Origin: Leucothrix arctica
GTDB taxonomy: Bacteria; Pseudomonadota; Gammaproteobacteria; Thiotrichales; Thiotrichaceae
DNA length: 64,000 nt
Direction of reading: 5' to 3'
Assembly: GCF_003172895.1 (NCBI RefSeq)
Contig: NZ_QGKL01000014.1
Location: 1-64,000 of the forward strand
Shown here piece by piece: positions 27,597-38,150 of this stretch. Below the pieces are notes generated by a model that worked only from the letters and a program-made list of their open reading frames with translations, had not been told where the DNA came from and made no database searches. How positions within the stretch are numbered: position 1 is the first letter of the stretch; every line of letters begins with the position of its first letter. The position numbers were made by a program, and so were the translations under genes.

Positions 27597-29006
27597 GTTG
27601 TGAAGATTAACTATTTTTTCAGTCGATGGTGTGGGTGTCGGACAGTCTTTTTCAACGATAGCTGTGACTCTGGCTCGTCTAGCTACATTAGTGTCACCAG
27701 TAAGCCCTGAGAGGCTCTTAGTCCAGTATTCACAAGCACTTTGCTGCTTATCCCACGCGGTATATAGAAAGCCTAAGTTGGTATACTGGGTGGTAATAGC
27801 GTTTTGGTTGTTTTCTGCTTGGTATAATTCTATCGCTTTTAAATGTAGTGATTCACTGGTTTCAAATTGCTTCTTATTACGCGCAAGAATCGCTAAATTA
27901 CTGTATTGATTAGCAATGCCATGCACTTGCTCAAGTGTTTCATAAAGGCTTAATGACTGCTTGAAGTAACCTTCCGCCTTTTCTAGCTCATTACTTTGTT
28001 GCGCCAATATACCCATGTTGCTGTAGAGGCTAGCGCTAAACTTAGCATCTTCATTAGCTGCATTTAATTGTAATGCTTTTTCATATTCAATCAGTGCAAG
28101 TTCAGTTTTTTGCTGACTTTGATAAAGACTGCCAAGCGCAGCGTGCGTCTCTACCTGTTTTAGTGTTTGTCCATTTTTCAGGTAGATTTTAAATGCCTGT
28201 TGATAATGAAACTCTGCTTTTTCAGCATCATTTTGAGCGCGATATAAACCTGCAAGATTTTCACTGTTAGACGCAATACCTGAGTCGTTATCGAGTTCTA
28301 TATTAGTACTTAGTGCCTGTTCGAAAGCGTCGATTGCTTCGGGGAAATTAAGTTGTGTTTGATACAATAAACCGAAGTTCGCCCATGAAAGCGCTTGGTT
28401 TAGAGTGTCTTTCTTAGATAGACGAGTCACATTTTGATATGCGATTTCAGCAAGATCAAATTGTTTATTTTGTCGCTCTAAGTGGCCGATACGATTCCAC
28501 GCATTGATATTATCAGCATCCAGTGTCACTGACTTTTGATAAGCCTTTATCGCTTTCTCGTGTGACGTTAGATTCTCAAGATTACCGACATCCACCCACA
28601 GTTTTGCTGCTTCGCGTTTATCATTAGTATCTAGAGCAAGAGTTTTAAGTGTCGTTATGGCACCCATCAGTTGCCCATCATCTAAGAGTTCTAGTGTTTC
28701 ATTGGCGAGGGTGTTTTGTTTGCTTTGTAGGTTTGTCAGCGTATTGCTGATCGCCCTTAAGTCTTCGGTACGTGATGCTTTATTAGTGCTTAAAAAGGAT
28801 GTCGCAAGCTGCTGCTCAATGCTTTTTAAATCACGAACACTAAAGGTTTTATTTATTTTGGTGGGTAGTTCTTGTGTCGGTGTCTCAACGGCTTGTCTTG
28901 TCATAACCGTGTAAGCAACCGCACCGATAGCACCAAGAAGCGTCAAGACGGCAAGACTAACGAGTAAGCCTTGTCCGCGCTGTTTAGTTAAATGCGCTGT
29001 ATGCAT
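27576..29006 (-). CDS. Membrane-anchored tetratricopeptide repeat protein
   Basis: A TPR protein with one N-terminal membrane helix (GLLVSLAVLTLLGAIGAVAY) followed by at least six TPR-type helix pairs (for example KAIKAYQKSVTLDADNINAW, then further units). I place the start at 29006 because GGAG lies six bases upstream; an ATG seven codons earlier (29027) has no such site. The TPR domain should be periplasmic or cytoplasmic depending on topology, and would bind partner proteins. It overlaps the terminator at its 3' end and lies just after the DEAD-box-like gene on the same strand. Confidence 0.75.
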   Translation of the reverse strand: MHTAHLTKQRGQGLLVSLAVLTLLGAIGAVAYTVMTRQAVETPTQELPTKINKTFSVRDLKSIEQQLATSFLSTNKASRTEDLRAISNTLTNLQSKQNTLANETLELLDDGQLMGAITTLKTLALDTNDKREAAKLWVDVGNLENLTSHEKAIKAYQKSVTLDADNINAWNRIGHLERQNKQFDLAEIAYQNVTRLSKKDTLNQALSWANFGLLYQTQLNFPEAIDAFEQALSTNIELDNDSGIASNSENLAGLYRAQNDAEKAEFHYQQAFKIYLKNGQTLKQVETHAALGSLYQSQQKTELALIEYEKALQLNAANEDAKFSASLYSNMGILAQQSNELEKAEGYFKQSLSLYETLEQVHGIANQYSNLAILARNKKQFETSESLHLKAIELYQAENNQNAITTQYTNLGFLYTAWDKQQSACEYWTKSLSGLTGDTNVARRARVTAIVEKDCPTPTPSTEKIVNLHNEKRMKS

Positions 29007-29034
29007 AAGGGGCTCCACATCAAGCAATGACTAA

Positions 29035-30753
29035 TTAGGCATCTGTTTGAGGGTCGTCCTTTAGCAAAGTACGTTTCTTTGCTTTATGACGTATAACAAC
29101 GCGCTTTTCTTTAGTTGGTTTATTATTTTCTGCGATTGCTTTATCCCAACCAGAGTCTGACATTGCAGCCGGTTGGTTACTTTTAGTTCCTGTCGTACTC
29201 ACGCCGCCAAAGTCACTACGCTTTCTTTGTGCGCCACCATTAAGTCGACCATAAGGTCCTTTACGCTGACGTCTTTGATCTTTATCGTCAGATGATGGTG
29301 CTGTGCGAGTAGTATTGGTACGAGCCGTGCTAGGTTTACTTCGTTTAGTGTCTGTAGCCTTACCTTTAACGGGTGCTTTTCTAGCCGTTGCTGGTTTGTT
29401 GCGCGTATTTTTGCTTGGAGCTGCTTTTGCTTTGTTAGGTGCTGGCTTTCTGCCGGTGTTTGGTTTCTTAGCAGTGCTAGGCTTGCTACCGCGAGTATTC
29501 GCCTGTTTACGAGAATTACTAGGTAGCGTGCTTTTGAAAGGGTTTAGCGGTTCAAGTCCCGGAGCGATATGTTGCTCAATCGGTTCACCTACTGCCTTTT
29601 CAATTCTTCGAAGTGCATCGTAGTCATTACCATCTGCAAGGATAATCATCGCAGATTCACGGCTATCATCATGTGATGATAAGCGGTTTTGGTAGTTGTC
29701 TAATTTGAATGGCAAGTCAAAGTGAATGATGTTCTTATCAGTATCAGCAGGGAGTGACACTTGTTTCTGGTCGCAAACGATCAGTGTCGGAGTATCAGTT
29801 GCTGATATTTCTTCAGGCTTCAGTTCGCTAGCTAGTTCTGCAACATGACCATGGTTAGCCATATTATCTTGTAGCGTCGATGCTGCTTTATGAGTTGCTG
29901 TGTAGATGACTGTTGACTCACCTGCGAACTCATCAAGGAAATGATCCATGAGTGCGATTTTGTGAGTGTAATCATCAGCGACGTAAGTATGTTGCTTGTG
30001 TGTAGGGAAGGTCTTTACTGGTGCTTCCACTACAGGTGCTTTTGTTTGTATGATATTAATATTATTGTCTAAGTTATTGGGTAGTTCTTCGTTTTCTTCT
30101 TCGACGCCTTCGATTTCTACAGCATCTGGCATGATTTCATGCACTAATTTTCTTACTTCGTCGTCATGGCGTACAAATGCGACGATTGGGCACGGGTTTT
30201 TAACTTGATCAATTATCTTACTGATCAGACCGTGCATGTTCTTTTGGTAAATGGTGGTCATATCATCAATGATCAACATTTCCAGTTGCGAGAAGTCCGC
30301 TTTATTATTGTCGACTAAGTCGTTTAATCTGCCTGGTGTTGCAACCATCATGTCTAGCGGGCGACGCATTAAGCGCATTTGAGGCTGGTAAGGACGTCCA
30401 CTAACAATGAAACCAAAACGCATGTCATGTTCACGTGTTAGGCGTTTCAATGTGTAGTTTATTTGGCTTACGCGGTCTCGACGAGATGTCAGGATAAGTA
30501 TCCTTGCACCACGTTTTTCCTCTAAGGGATTGGCCAATATGTAGTTGATCGCAGGGATTAGGAATGCGCCGGTTTTACCCGCAGCAGATTGACTCCAAAC
30601 GACAGTACTTTTTCTTTCTCCAATAAGAGGAATCAGTCGTGACTGAAGCTCGGTAGGAGAAAGATAGCCTGCAGATTCGATAGACTTAACGAAACTGTCT
30701 TGTAAATTTAAGTTTGCAAATGACAAATTAAAACCTAGCAGGTGCGTCAACAC
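29035..30753 (-). CDS. Degenerate DEAD-box RNA helicase-like protein with basic C-terminal tail
   Basis: Up to 572 residues. It has a DEAD-box Q motif (FANLNLQDSFVKSIESAGYL near 12-31), a motif I variant SQSAAGKT (near 54-61) and motif Ib ATPGRL, but motif II is IIDDM instead of DEAD, and the motif VI HRxGRxGR arginines cannot be found in the C-terminal RecA domain. The last 170 residues are a disordered Lys/Arg/Thr/Pro-rich tail like those of RhlE/SrmB. It may bind RNA with altered or lost ATPase cycling. The start is uncertain: GTG at 30753 or, judged from the Q motif and an AGG site, TTG at 30726. Confidence 0.72.
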   Translation of the reverse strand: MLTHLLGFNLSFANLNLQDSFVKSIESAGYLSPTELQSRLIPLIGERKSTVVWSQSAAGKTGAFLIPAINYILANPLEEKRGARILILTSRRDRVSQINYTLKRLTREHDMRFGFIVSGRPYQPQMRLMRRPLDMMVATPGRLNDLVDNNKADFSQLEMLIIDDMTTIYQKNMHGLISKIIDQVKNPCPIVAFVRHDDEVRKLVHEIMPDAVEIEGVEEENEELPNNLDNNINIIQTKAPVVEAPVKTFPTHKQHTYVADDYTHKIALMDHFLDEFAGESTVIYTATHKAASTLQDNMANHGHVAELASELKPEEISATDTPTLIVCDQKQVSLPADTDKNIIHFDLPFKLDNYQNRLSSHDDSRESAMIILADGNDYDALRRIEKAVGEPIEQHIAPGLEPLNPFKSTLPSNSRKQANTRGSKPSTAKKPNTGRKPAPNKAKAAPSKNTRNKPATARKAPVKGKATDTKRSKPSTARTNTTRTAPSSDDKDQRRQRKGPYGRLNGGAQRKRSDFGGVSTTGTKSNQPAAMSDSGWDKAIAENNKPTKEKRVVIRHKAKKRTLLKDDPQTDA

Positions 30754-31201
30754 GTGCTGTCCCTAATCAAAGTTTAGAATAATGAAATGCCCAAGGCATT
30801 GTAGATAGTCCGACGCCTAACCCCCGTATTATATAATTCGTATGTGGGCGTCTTTTTGCATCTTTATGATAGATACATAAATTGAGTAACCTGTTGATAC
30901 TTAGTTGCTCTTTTTAACGAAGGTATAGTAATCAATTAGCTGAGTCAAGTGTTTGAATATAAAGGGTGTGTTTAATTTACAACACTTTTCTTATAAGTGT
31001 CTCGGTTTTAAGACATATTGTGCTTGTTATAAGTTTAATTATTTTTAAGTATCTGTTTTATATTGTTATTTAAATAACGAGTAAGTCGTCACATAAGTTA
31101 ATCAAAAAGACAAGTGGTAGTTAAGTGTTACTAGTGTCAGAGCCGCCCTAGAGTGTTTTATTATTCTAGAGCGGTCGTTCCTATATATATGTATAGGGCG
31201 A
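30754..31201. other. AT-rich intergenic region downstream of map
   Basis: No gene is supported over these 448 bases. Near the map end are an imperfect stem-loop CCGCCCTAG/CTAGAGCGG (31143-31174) and a small palindrome CCTATA/TATAGG (31180-31197), which may end map transcripts. The promoter of the helicase-like gene must lie in the left part. Confidence 0.4.
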
Positions 31202-31996
31202 TTAACTAGGAAGAAGTGATTTCCAGTTCTCCTCTTCACCGCGTAACGTCAGTATTTCATAACCTGTTTCAGTAACTAAAATAGTGTGCTCCCACTGAGC
31301 TGATAAAGAGCGATCTTTTGTAACGACAGTCCAGTGATCTCCAAGAAGGCGAGTTTCGCGCTTACCAAGGTTGATCATTGGCTCGATAGTGAATGTCATG
31401 CCGGCTTTTAGTTCAAGGCCAGTGTTTGGTTTGCCATAATGAAGGACTTGTGGTTCTTCGTGAAATACTGCGCCGATACCGTGACCGCAGTATTCTCGAA
31501 CCACTGAGGTATGATTGGCTTCAGCGTAAGTTTGTATCGCATGACCGATGTCACCAAGCTTAGTACCAGGCTTTACCATGTCTATGCCTATATACATGGC
31601 AACTTGAGCGATGTGGCTAAGACGTGCCGTAGGTGCTGCAACATCACCGACATGGTACATGCGGCTAGTGTCTCCGTGATAACCATCTTTAATAATGGTT
31701 ACATCTATATTAACGGCATCACCTTTCTTTAACTTCTTGTCGCTCGGAATGCCGTGACATATCACAGCGTTCACTGAAGTGCAGACAGATTTAGGGAAGG
31801 GAGGGTTGCCATAGTTAAGGGGGGCTGGAATAGAATCTATTTCATTCACTATATAATTATGGCAAAGCTCATTTAGTTCATTGGTAGTAACACCAGCAAC
31901 GACGTGTGGCTTAATCATGTCTAGAACTTGCGATGCAAGTTTGCCGGCAACACGCATTTTTTCTATTTCTTCGGCAGTTTTGATAGTGACAGGCAT
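31202..31996 (-). CDS. map: Type I methionine aminopeptidase
   Basis: It removes the initiator methionine from new proteins. The metal ligands are all present: Asp in NIDVTIIKDGYHGDTSR, His in CGHGIGAVFHEEP, Glu in FTIEPMIN and Glu in QWEHTILVTETG. I start the gene at 31996 (MPVTIKTAEEIEKMR), giving 264 residues, the length of E. coli Map; the open frame extends 23 codons upstream but that part does not belong to the family. It faces away from rpsB, the classical gammaproteobacterial arrangement. Confidence 0.95.
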   Translation of the reverse strand: MPVTIKTAEEIEKMRVAGKLASQVLDMIKPHVVAGVTTNELNELCHNYIVNEIDSIPAPLNYGNPPFPKSVCTSVNAVICHGIPSDKKLKKGDAVNIDVTIIKDGYHGDTSRMYHVGDVAAPTARLSHIAQVAMYIGIDMVKPGTKLGDIGHAIQTYAEANHTSVVREYCGHGIGAVFHEEPQVLHYGKPNTGLELKAGMTFTIEPMINLGKRETRLLGDHWTVVTKDRSLSAQWEHTILVTETGYEILTLRGEEENWKSLLPS

Positions 31997-32129
31997 AAGG
32001 TTTATATTACCAATAGTTGTATTCAACAAAACAAACATGGTATAAAGCGCGCGCGTTTTACGCAAATTAAATTTTTTTGGGCGATCTTGCCCCTAATACT
32101 CACACAGATCGACACATCATGCAGGGTGC

Positions 32130-32192
32130 TAAAACATTGTTTTGGTTGTCTGATGGGGTTTGTGGAGGCTTAACCCTTACAAGGAATATATA
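32130..32192 (+). promoter_or_regulatory. Putative S2 autoregulatory leader of rpsB
   Basis: The rpsB leader ends in a short stem GGGTT/AACCC (32156-32176) and TTACAAGGAATATATA before the ATG, much as in the E. coli rpsB mRNA leader, which S2 binds to repress rpsB-tsf. A candidate -10 (TAATAC, 32094-32099) lies upstream. The fit is by memory of the leader, not by alignment. Confidence 0.45.
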
Positions 32193-33002
32193 ATGGCTAA
32201 AGTTACAATGCGCCAAATGTTAGAAGCTGGTGTTCATTTCGGTCACCAAACTCGTTACTGGAACCCAAAAATGGGTCAGTACATTTTCGGCGAAAGAAAC
32301 AAAATTCATATCATCAACTTAGAGAAAACTCTACCTATGTTCAACGACGCGTTGAACTTCACTGGTAAGCTTGCTGCTCGTGGCGGTAAAGTTCTCTTTG
32401 TTGGTACTAAGCGTGCAGCTCAGAACACAGTTCGTGAAGAAGCTGACCGTTGCAAGATGCCTTACGTTAATCACCGTTGGTTAGGTGGTATGTTGACTAA
32501 CTTTAAAACGGTTAAGCAGTCTATCCGTCGTTTACACGAATTGGATAAGATGATCGCTGACGGTTCTATGCAGACTCGTGGTAAGAAAGAGATTCTTACA
32601 CTGACACGTGAGCTAGAGAAGTTAGAAAAGAGTCTTGGTGGTATCAAAGACATGCGTTCACTTCCTGACGCACTTTTCATCATTGACGTAGGTCATGAAG
32701 ATATCGCTGTTAAAGAAGCGGTTACTCTAGGTATTCCAGTTATCGGAATCGTTGATACTAACAACGGTCTTCAGGGTGTTGATTACCCAATCCCTGGAAA
32801 TGATGACGCGATTCGTGCGATTCAGTTATATGCATCAGCAATGGCTGACAATATCATTGAAGGTCACTTAAGTTCTGCAAAGACTGCTGCTGATATGGCT
32901 GCTGCTACTGCCGCTCCAGTTGCTGATGCTGCTGAGCCACAAGCTGTTGAAGCTGCTCCTGTTGCTGAAGCAGCTGTTACTCCAGCACCAGCTGCTGAGT
33001 AA
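32193..33002 (+). CDS. rpsB: Ribosomal protein S2
   Basis: A 269-residue S2 protein starting [20 protein letters not shown]; the longer frame upstream is excluded because AAGGA precedes this ATG. Conserved blocks GTKRAAQ and [14 protein letters not shown] are present. The C-terminus has an extra Ala/Pro/Val-rich tail of about 40 residues ([20 protein letters not shown]...), common in gammaproteobacteria. It is followed 47 bases later by tsf. Confidence 0.97.
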   Translation: MAKVTMRQMLEAGVHFGHQTRYWNPKMGQYIFGERNKIHIINLEKTLPMFNDALNFTGKLAARGGKVLFVGTKRAAQNTVREEADRCKMPYVNHRWLGGMLTNFKTVKQSIRRLHELDKMIADGSMQTRGKKEILTLTRELEKLEKSLGGIKDMRSLPDALFIIDVGHEDIAVKEAVTLGIPVIGIVDTNNGLQGVDYPIPGNDDAIRAIQLYASAMADNIIEGHLSSAKTAADMAAATAAPVADAAEPQAVEAAPVAEAAVTPAPAAE

Positions 33003-33049
33003 GTACGGTTTAGAACAACTTAAGTAATCAAGGTTTTAGGATTAGAATT

Positions 33050-33937
33050 ATGGCTATTTCAGCTGCACAAGTAAAAGAGTTACGCCAGCGCACAGGCGCA
33101 GGCATGATGGATTGTAAAAAGATGCTCACCGAGACTGATGGTGACATGGAAGCTGCTATTGACTTGATGCGTAAGTCAGGCGCTGCTAAAGCAGACAAAA
33201 AAGCAGGTCGTATTGCTGCAGAAGGTCGTGTTGTTATCGTTCTTAGCGATGATAAGAAAGAAGGCGCCATTGTTGAAGTAAACAGTGAAACTGATTTTGT
33301 TGCTAAAGACTCTAACTTCATTGAGTTCGCAGAAGAAGTCGCGGCTACTACTTTGGCTGATAAGCCTGCTGACGTTGCGGCACTTTCTGAGTTGCCTCTT
33401 GCGTCTGGTGAGACTATTACTGAAGTACGTACTACACTTGTTGGTAAAATCGGTGAGAACATCAAAGTTCGCCGTTTTGAATTGCTAGCTGCTGACGCTG
33501 ATTCAGAAATTAGCTTCTACCAGCACGGTGAGAAGATCGGTGTTGCTGTTGTACTTAAGAATGGTAACGATGCGCTAGGCAAAGATATTGCTATGCATAT
33601 CGCTGCAAGTCGTCCTGTATGTGTTTCTGAAGCAGAAGTTCCTGCTGAAGTACTAGAGAGAGAAAAGGCTATCCTTATCGCTCAAGCACAGGAAAGTGGC
33701 AAGCCAATGGAAATCATTGAGAAGATGATCCAGGGTCGTCTACGTAAGTACTTAGCAGAAATCACACTACTAGGTCAGGCATTTGTTAAAGATGCAGACC
33801 AAACAGTTGAGCAGTTGCTTAAAGCTTCTGGTGCTGAAGTAACTAGCTTCGTACGTTTTGAAGTTGGTGAAGGTATCGAGAAAGTTGAGGAAGATTTTGC
33901 TGCTGAAGTTATGGCGCAAGTTAACCAAGCTGGCTAA
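33050..33937 (+). CDS. tsf: Elongation factor Ts
   Basis: A 295-residue nucleotide exchange factor for EF-Tu. It begins [20 protein letters not shown] with the signature [19 protein letters not shown], and has the [11 protein letters not shown] block of the core domain. Cotranscribed with rpsB and closed by a strong terminator. Confidence 0.97.
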   Translation: MAISAAQVKELRQRTGAGMMDCKKMLTETDGDMEAAIDLMRKSGAAKADKKAGRIAAEGRVVIVLSDDKKEGAIVEVNSETDFVAKDSNFIEFAEEVAATTLADKPADVAALSELPLASGETITEVRTTLVGKIGENIKVRRFELLAADADSEISFYQHGEKIGVAVVLKNGNDALGKDIAMHIAASRPVCVSEAEVPAEVLEREKAILIAQAQESGKPMEIIEKMIQGRLRKYLAEITLLGQAFVKDADQTVEQLLKASGAEVTSFVRFEVGEGIEKVEEDFAAEVMAQVNQAG

Positions 33938-33965
33938 TTAAAGCATACAAATTGTATAGCTTTAG

Positions 33966-33997
33966 AAAAAGGGACGTAGCAACGTCCCTTTTTTTTA
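33966..33997 (+). terminator. Rho-independent terminator after tsf
   Basis: Stem AAAAAGGGACGT/ACGTCCCTTTTT with loop AGCA and a run of eight T residues. Confidence 0.92.
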
Positions 33998-34083
33998 TGT
34001 ACGCTAAGCGTGTTTTACGGTTAGCGATATTGGCCCACGGTGGTCAATGTACATGATTAATTCCTATTCAGGTACTCACAGCA

Positions 34084-34812
34084 ATGTCAGACAATAAGTC
34101 ACAGCGTCCTAAACGTATTTTATTAAAGCTCAGTGGTGAAGCACTAATGGGCGAAATGGATTTTGGTTTAGATCCAGAAATCCTTAAGCAAACAGCTTCG
34201 CAAATCGTTGAGCAGCAGCAACTTGGAACAGAAGTCGCTCTTGTGATCGGTGGCGGGAACATTTTCCGCGGTGAAGGTCTTGTTAAGGGTGGTATTAACA
34301 AGGTTAGTGCTGATCAAATGGGTATGCTGGCTACTGTTATGAATGCACTTGCGATGCAAGATGCGTTACATAAGCAGGGTGTTAGTTGCCGTGTAATGAC
34401 AGCGATGTCTATTGACTCTCTTGGTGAAAGCTTCTCGGCTGACAAAGCACGTCGTTATTTAAGTAATGGCGAAATCGTTATTTTTGCTGCTGGAACGGGC
34501 AACCCTTGTTTTACAACAGACAGTGCTGCTAGTTTACGTGCTATCGAGATCGAGGCAGATTTACTGCTTAAAGCAACTAAGGTTGACGGTGTTTATAACG
34601 CTGACCCGAAGAAAGACCCAGCTGCTGTACGATACGACACACTTAACTTTGATGATGCAATAGATCAACGCCTTGCTGTTATGGATATGACAGCGATGGT
34701 ATTATGTCGCGAGAATAATATGCCAATGCGCGTATTTAATATGTTTGATGCCGGCGCTTTGGCTGCCATTATGGATGGCCAGCAGATCGGTACTTTAGTA
34801 GAGGTAGCATAA
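34084..34812 (+). CDS. pyrH: UMP kinase
   Basis: A 242-residue amino-acid-kinase-fold UMP kinase phosphorylating UMP to UDP. It has the [11 protein letters not shown] start, [10 protein letters not shown] nucleotide loop, and [12 protein letters not shown] near residue 140. Its stop codon overlaps the frr start codon by one base. Confidence 0.97.
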   Translation: MSDNKSQRPKRILLKLSGEALMGEMDFGLDPEILKQTASQIVEQQQLGTEVALVIGGGNIFRGEGLVKGGINKVSADQMGMLATVMNALAMQDALHKQGVSCRVMTAMSIDSLGESFSADKARRYLSNGEIVIFAAGTGNPCFTTDSAASLRAIEIEADLLLKATKVDGVYNADPKKDPAAVRYDTLNFDDAIDQRLAVMDMTAMVLCRENNMPMRVFNMFDAGALAAIMDGQQIGTLVEVA

Positions 34813-35369
34813 TGTTAAACGAAATTCAAAAAGATGCACAAGTCCGTATGGACAAAACGATTGAGTCACTTAAAAATGAGTTGGCAAAAGTGCGCACTGG
34901 TCGTGCTCATCCTTCAATCTTGGATCATATCTCTGTAGATTCATATGGTAGTCGTGTACCTTTGAATCAAGTGGGTAATGTAGGTATTGAAGATGCTCGC
35001 ACACTAACAATTACGCTTTGGGATGGCTCAATGGTAAGCGCTGTTGAGAAGGCAATTATGAGTTCTGATTTAGGCTTAAACCCTAACTCTGCTGGAACTG
35101 TAATTCGTGTACCAATGCCAGCGTTGACTGAAGAGCGTCGTAAAGACCTTGTTAAAGTTGTACGTGCTGCAGCTGAAGACTCACGTATTGCAATTCGAAA
35201 TGTTCGTCGTGATGCAAATACTAGTTTGAAGACTTTGCAAAAAGATAAAGATATTTCTGAAGATGATGAGCGTCGTGGCGCGGATCAAGTGCAAAAGATT
35301 ACAGACCAATTCATCAAGACAGTTGATCAAGTATTAGCTGATAAAGAAAAGGATTTGATGGCAATCTAA
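34812..35369 (+). CDS. frr: Ribosome recycling factor
   Basis: A 185-residue RRF with the conserved [20 protein letters not shown] block and C-terminal [16 protein letters not shown] helix. It splits post-termination ribosomes with EF-G. Coupled to pyrH by a one-base overlap. Confidence 0.97.
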   Translation: MLNEIQKDAQVRMDKTIESLKNELAKVRTGRAHPSILDHISVDSYGSRVPLNQVGNVGIEDARTLTITLWDGSMVSAVEKAIMSSDLGLNPNSAGTVIRVPMPALTEERRKDLVKVVRAAAEDSRIAIRNVRRDANTSLKTLQKDKDISEDDERRGADQVQKITDQFIKTVDQVLADKEKDLMAI

Positions 35370-35416
35370 GATCAACATCTGAGGTCTACTTTTATGCCGA
35401 TAACGAATAATAAAAT

Positions 35417-36142
35417 ATGACAAAAACCACGGTTATTCCTCGCCATATAGCTATCGTGATGGATGGCAATGGGCGTTGGGCGCAACAAAGAAAAAGACCT
35501 CGTCTGTTTGGTCATCATCGTGGTGCGGAAGCTGTCCGTACCGCGGTGAAAGTATGTGGCAAGCTAGGTGTTGAATGCTTAACGCTTTTTGCTTTTAGTA
35601 GTGAAAACTGGAAACGTCCTGCTGAGGAAGTTGAAGGATTGATGTCACTGTTAGCTACTGCTTTAGATCGTGAAGCTAAGTCATTGATGAAGCACGGTGT
35701 TCGCCTCAAGTTTATTGGTGATACGAGTGCTTTTTCTCAGAAGCTTCAAGACAAAATTACCAAAGTAGAGTTAATGACTGCTGATGGCGATGGTTTGTTA
35801 CTACAAATCGCTGCAAATTACGGTGGCCGATGGGATATTGTACAAGCTGTACAGCACTTGGTTAACGATAATCAAGGTAGCCCCATTACCGAAGAGTCTA
35901 TTTCCAAGTACGTCTCTACTACTGATGTACCCGATCCAGATTTGTTTATCCGAACTGGAGGCGAGCGAAGAATCAGTAACTTCTTACTGTGGCAGCTTGC
36001 TTATTCTGAGTTGTACTTTACCGATTTGCTCTGGCCTGATTTTGATGAGGCTGCTTTAATGGATGCAATCGAAGACTTTTCTGGCCGACAGCGACGCTTC
36101 GGTATGACAGGAGAGCAAATCAAGGACGAAAATCATGCTTAA
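35417..36142 (+). CDS. uppS: Undecaprenyl diphosphate synthase
   Basis: A 241-residue cis-prenyltransferase making the C55 carrier lipid of peptidoglycan and O-antigen. It shows the catalytic IAIVMDGNGRWAQQR motif, GHHRGAEAVR, and the LFIRTGGERRISNFLLWQ motif. It overlaps cdsA by eight bases. Confidence 0.97.
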   Translation: MTKTTVIPRHIAIVMDGNGRWAQQRKRPRLFGHHRGAEAVRTAVKVCGKLGVECLTLFAFSSENWKRPAEEVEGLMSLLATALDREAKSLMKHGVRLKFIGDTSAFSQKLQDKITKVELMTADGDGLLLQIAANYGGRWDIVQAVQHLVNDNQGSPITEESISKYVSTTDVPDPDLFIRTGGERRISNFLLWQLAYSELYFTDLLWPDFDEAALMDAIEDFSGRQRRFGMTGEQIKDENHA

Positions 36143-36947
36143 ACAGCGTTTAGTTACAGCTGTAATACTTGCCATTGCTACATTGCTTTTTGTATTACTT
36201 CTTTCTCCAAAACTCTTTGCAATAGTGTCACTCATTGCTTTTATGAGTATCGGAGGTTGGGAGTGGGCTCGGTTGCTTGGGCTTAAGGATATGGAGAGAG
36301 CATGGGCTGTTATTGCGCTTATCACTATTGGTTTGTTCTTTCATCTGACAGGTTTAGCTTGGTATGCGATTTCTGTTGGTGTCGTTTGGTGGGTAACTAT
36401 CTTGGGTTTATTAGTTATATACCGTCAAAACAGTATATTTTACTCAAGCCGTCCTTGGTTGTTACGTCTTTCTGGCGTGTTAATTCTTGTTCCTGCATGG
36501 CTCGCTATCGTTCGACTACAAGCTCATGATCCGCAGTTGGTGTTGTACCTGATCTTTTTGGTCGCAAGTATGGATACTGGTGCTTACTTTGTCGGCAAAG
36601 CGGTTGGTAGTAATAAATTAGCCCCACACCTTAGTCCTGGTAAAACGCTTGAAGGCGCTAAAGGTGGCTTAGCAGCCGCATTAGTATTTGCTTTTTTGGG
36701 TGCAATCTATTTTGGCTTTAGCGGTGCATCTTGGCTCTACTTCCTAATTCTGTCATTGCTCGTGGCCGCTTTGTCTGTCGCTGGCGATCTCTTTGAGAGT
36801 TTGGTTAAGCGTGAAGCAGGTCAAAAAGATAGCGGGACGATACTTCCGGGGCATGGTGGCATCTTAGACCGTGTAGACGGCTTGCTAGCGGCTTTACCTG
36901 TCTTTGTGCTTGGTTTGTCTGTCAGTATCATCGAGCAGGGTATCTAG
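36135..36947 (+). CDS. cdsA: Phosphatidate cytidylyltransferase
   Basis: A 270-residue multi-pass inner-membrane enzyme forming CDP-diacylglycerol from phosphatidate and CTP. The family signature [20 protein letters not shown] is intact near the C-terminus (about 233-252). It overlaps uppS, and dxr starts two bases after it. Confidence 0.96.
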   Translation: MLKQRLVTAVILAIATLLFVLLLSPKLFAIVSLIAFMSIGGWEWARLLGLKDMERAWAVIALITIGLFFHLTGLAWYAISVGVVWWVTILGLLVIYRQNSIFYSSRPWLLRLSGVLILVPAWLAIVRLQAHDPQLVLYLIFLVASMDTGAYFVGKAVGSNKLAPHLSPGKTLEGAKGGLAAALVFAFLGAIYFGFSGASWLYFLILSLLVAALSVAGDLFESLVKREAGQKDSGTILPGHGGILDRVDGLLAALPVFVLGLSVSIIEQGI

Positions 36948-36948
36948 C

Positions 36949-38139
36949 ATGACTCAGTCATCAGGTGTCCCTAGTAAAGGTATTACTATTCTAGGTGCGA
37001 CGGGTTCTATCGGTGTGAGTACACTCGATGTGATTTCTCGTCACCCTGATAGATATCATGTTATTGCATTAACGGCTAATATTCAGACAGATGTTCTTTT
37101 TGAGCAATGTCGCCAGTTTAAACCTAAATATGCTGTAATGGTGGATGAGGCCTGTGCCGATGTATTATGTGCTCGGCTAAAGGAATACGGTTCTGATACT
37201 GTTGTACTGTCAGGAGCAGCGGCACTTGAAAGAGTGTCAGCACTTGATGAAACTGACTATGTCATGGCTGCCATTGTAGGCGCTGCTGGACTGTTGCCCT
37301 CGTTAGCGGCTGCTAATGCGGGTAAACGCGTATTGCTTGCGAATAAAGAAGCGCTGGTTATGTCCGGCAAACTCTTTATGGATGCTGTTAAAAAAAACGG
37401 TGCAGAGCTGTTACCTATTGATAGCGAACATAATGCTATTTTTCAAAGCATGCCCGTTAATGGTAAGACCGGTGTTAAAAAGATTTTACTGACAGGATCG
37501 GGTGGGCCATTTAGGTCTAGAGCTATTGATACTTTAAGTGCGGTGACGCCTGAAGAGGCGGTTGCTCATCCAAATTGGTCAATGGGGCAAAAGATCTCAG
37601 TTGATTCTGCGACGATGATGAATAAAGGTTTAGAAGTCATCGAAGCATGTTGGTTATTTGATGTGCCAGCGTCTGATGTGCAGGTGGTTGTTCATCCGCA
37701 AAGTACCATACATTCTATGGTTTCTTATGTTGATGGCTCGGTGATTGCTCAAATGGGTAATCCAGATATGCGTACACCCATCGCATATTCTTTAGCTTGG
37801 CCGGACCGTATTGATTCTGGTGTTGCAGATTTAGATTTTTTTGATGTGGCTCAGTTAGATTTTGAAAAACCAAATTTTTCCCGTTTCCCGTGCCTTAAGT
37901 TTGCATATGACGCGCATGAAACAGGTGGTTATGCGAGCATTGCGTTAAATGCTGCCAATGAAGTGGCAGTTGCAAGCTTCCTTAGTAAACAAATTAACTT
38001 CACGGAGATACCGCAACTTATTGAGTTTGCCCTTGAGCGAGCCCGAAGTGGTACGCCGCTTGTCTTAGATGAGATCCTTGTTCAGGATAGAGACAGTCGG
38101 GAACATGCACGCTTGTGGATAAAAAACAATAAGAAGTAG
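36949..38139 (+). CDS. dxr: 1-deoxy-D-xylulose 5-phosphate reductoisomerase
   Basis: The second enzyme of the MEP isoprenoid pathway (396 residues). NADPH-binding [19 protein letters not shown], the [13 protein letters not shown] metal/substrate motif and [20 protein letters not shown]-type block are present. I start at 36949 ([11 protein letters not shown]), just after the cdsA stop; the frame extends 15 codons upstream inside cdsA but without support. Confidence 0.96.
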   Translation: MTQSSGVPSKGITILGATGSIGVSTLDVISRHPDRYHVIALTANIQTDVLFEQCRQFKPKYAVMVDEACADVLCARLKEYGSDTVVLSGAAALERVSALDETDYVMAAIVGAAGLLPSLAAANAGKRVLLANKEALVMSGKLFMDAVKKNGAELLPIDSEHNAIFQSMPVNGKTGVKKILLTGSGGPFRSRAIDTLSAVTPEEAVAHPNWSMGQKISVDSATMMNKGLEVIEACWLFDVPASDVQVVVHPQSTIHSMVSYVDGSVIAQMGNPDMRTPIAYSLAWPDRIDSGVADLDFFDVAQLDFEKPNFSRFPCLKFAYDAHETGGYASIALNAANEVAVASFLSKQINFTEIPQLIEFALERARSGTPLVLDEILVQDRDSREHARLWIKNNKK

Positions 38140-38150
38140 ACAACCGTCTT

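Noticed and set aside
29303-29623. 106-residue plus-strand hydrophobic frame
   Set aside because: It is the antisense shadow of the Lys/Arg/Pro-rich tail of the DEAD-like protein.
31202-32065. Longer Map protein with a 23-residue N-terminal extension
   Set aside because: The extension has no family counterpart, and the family start at 31996 (PVTIKTAEEIEKMR) is clear.
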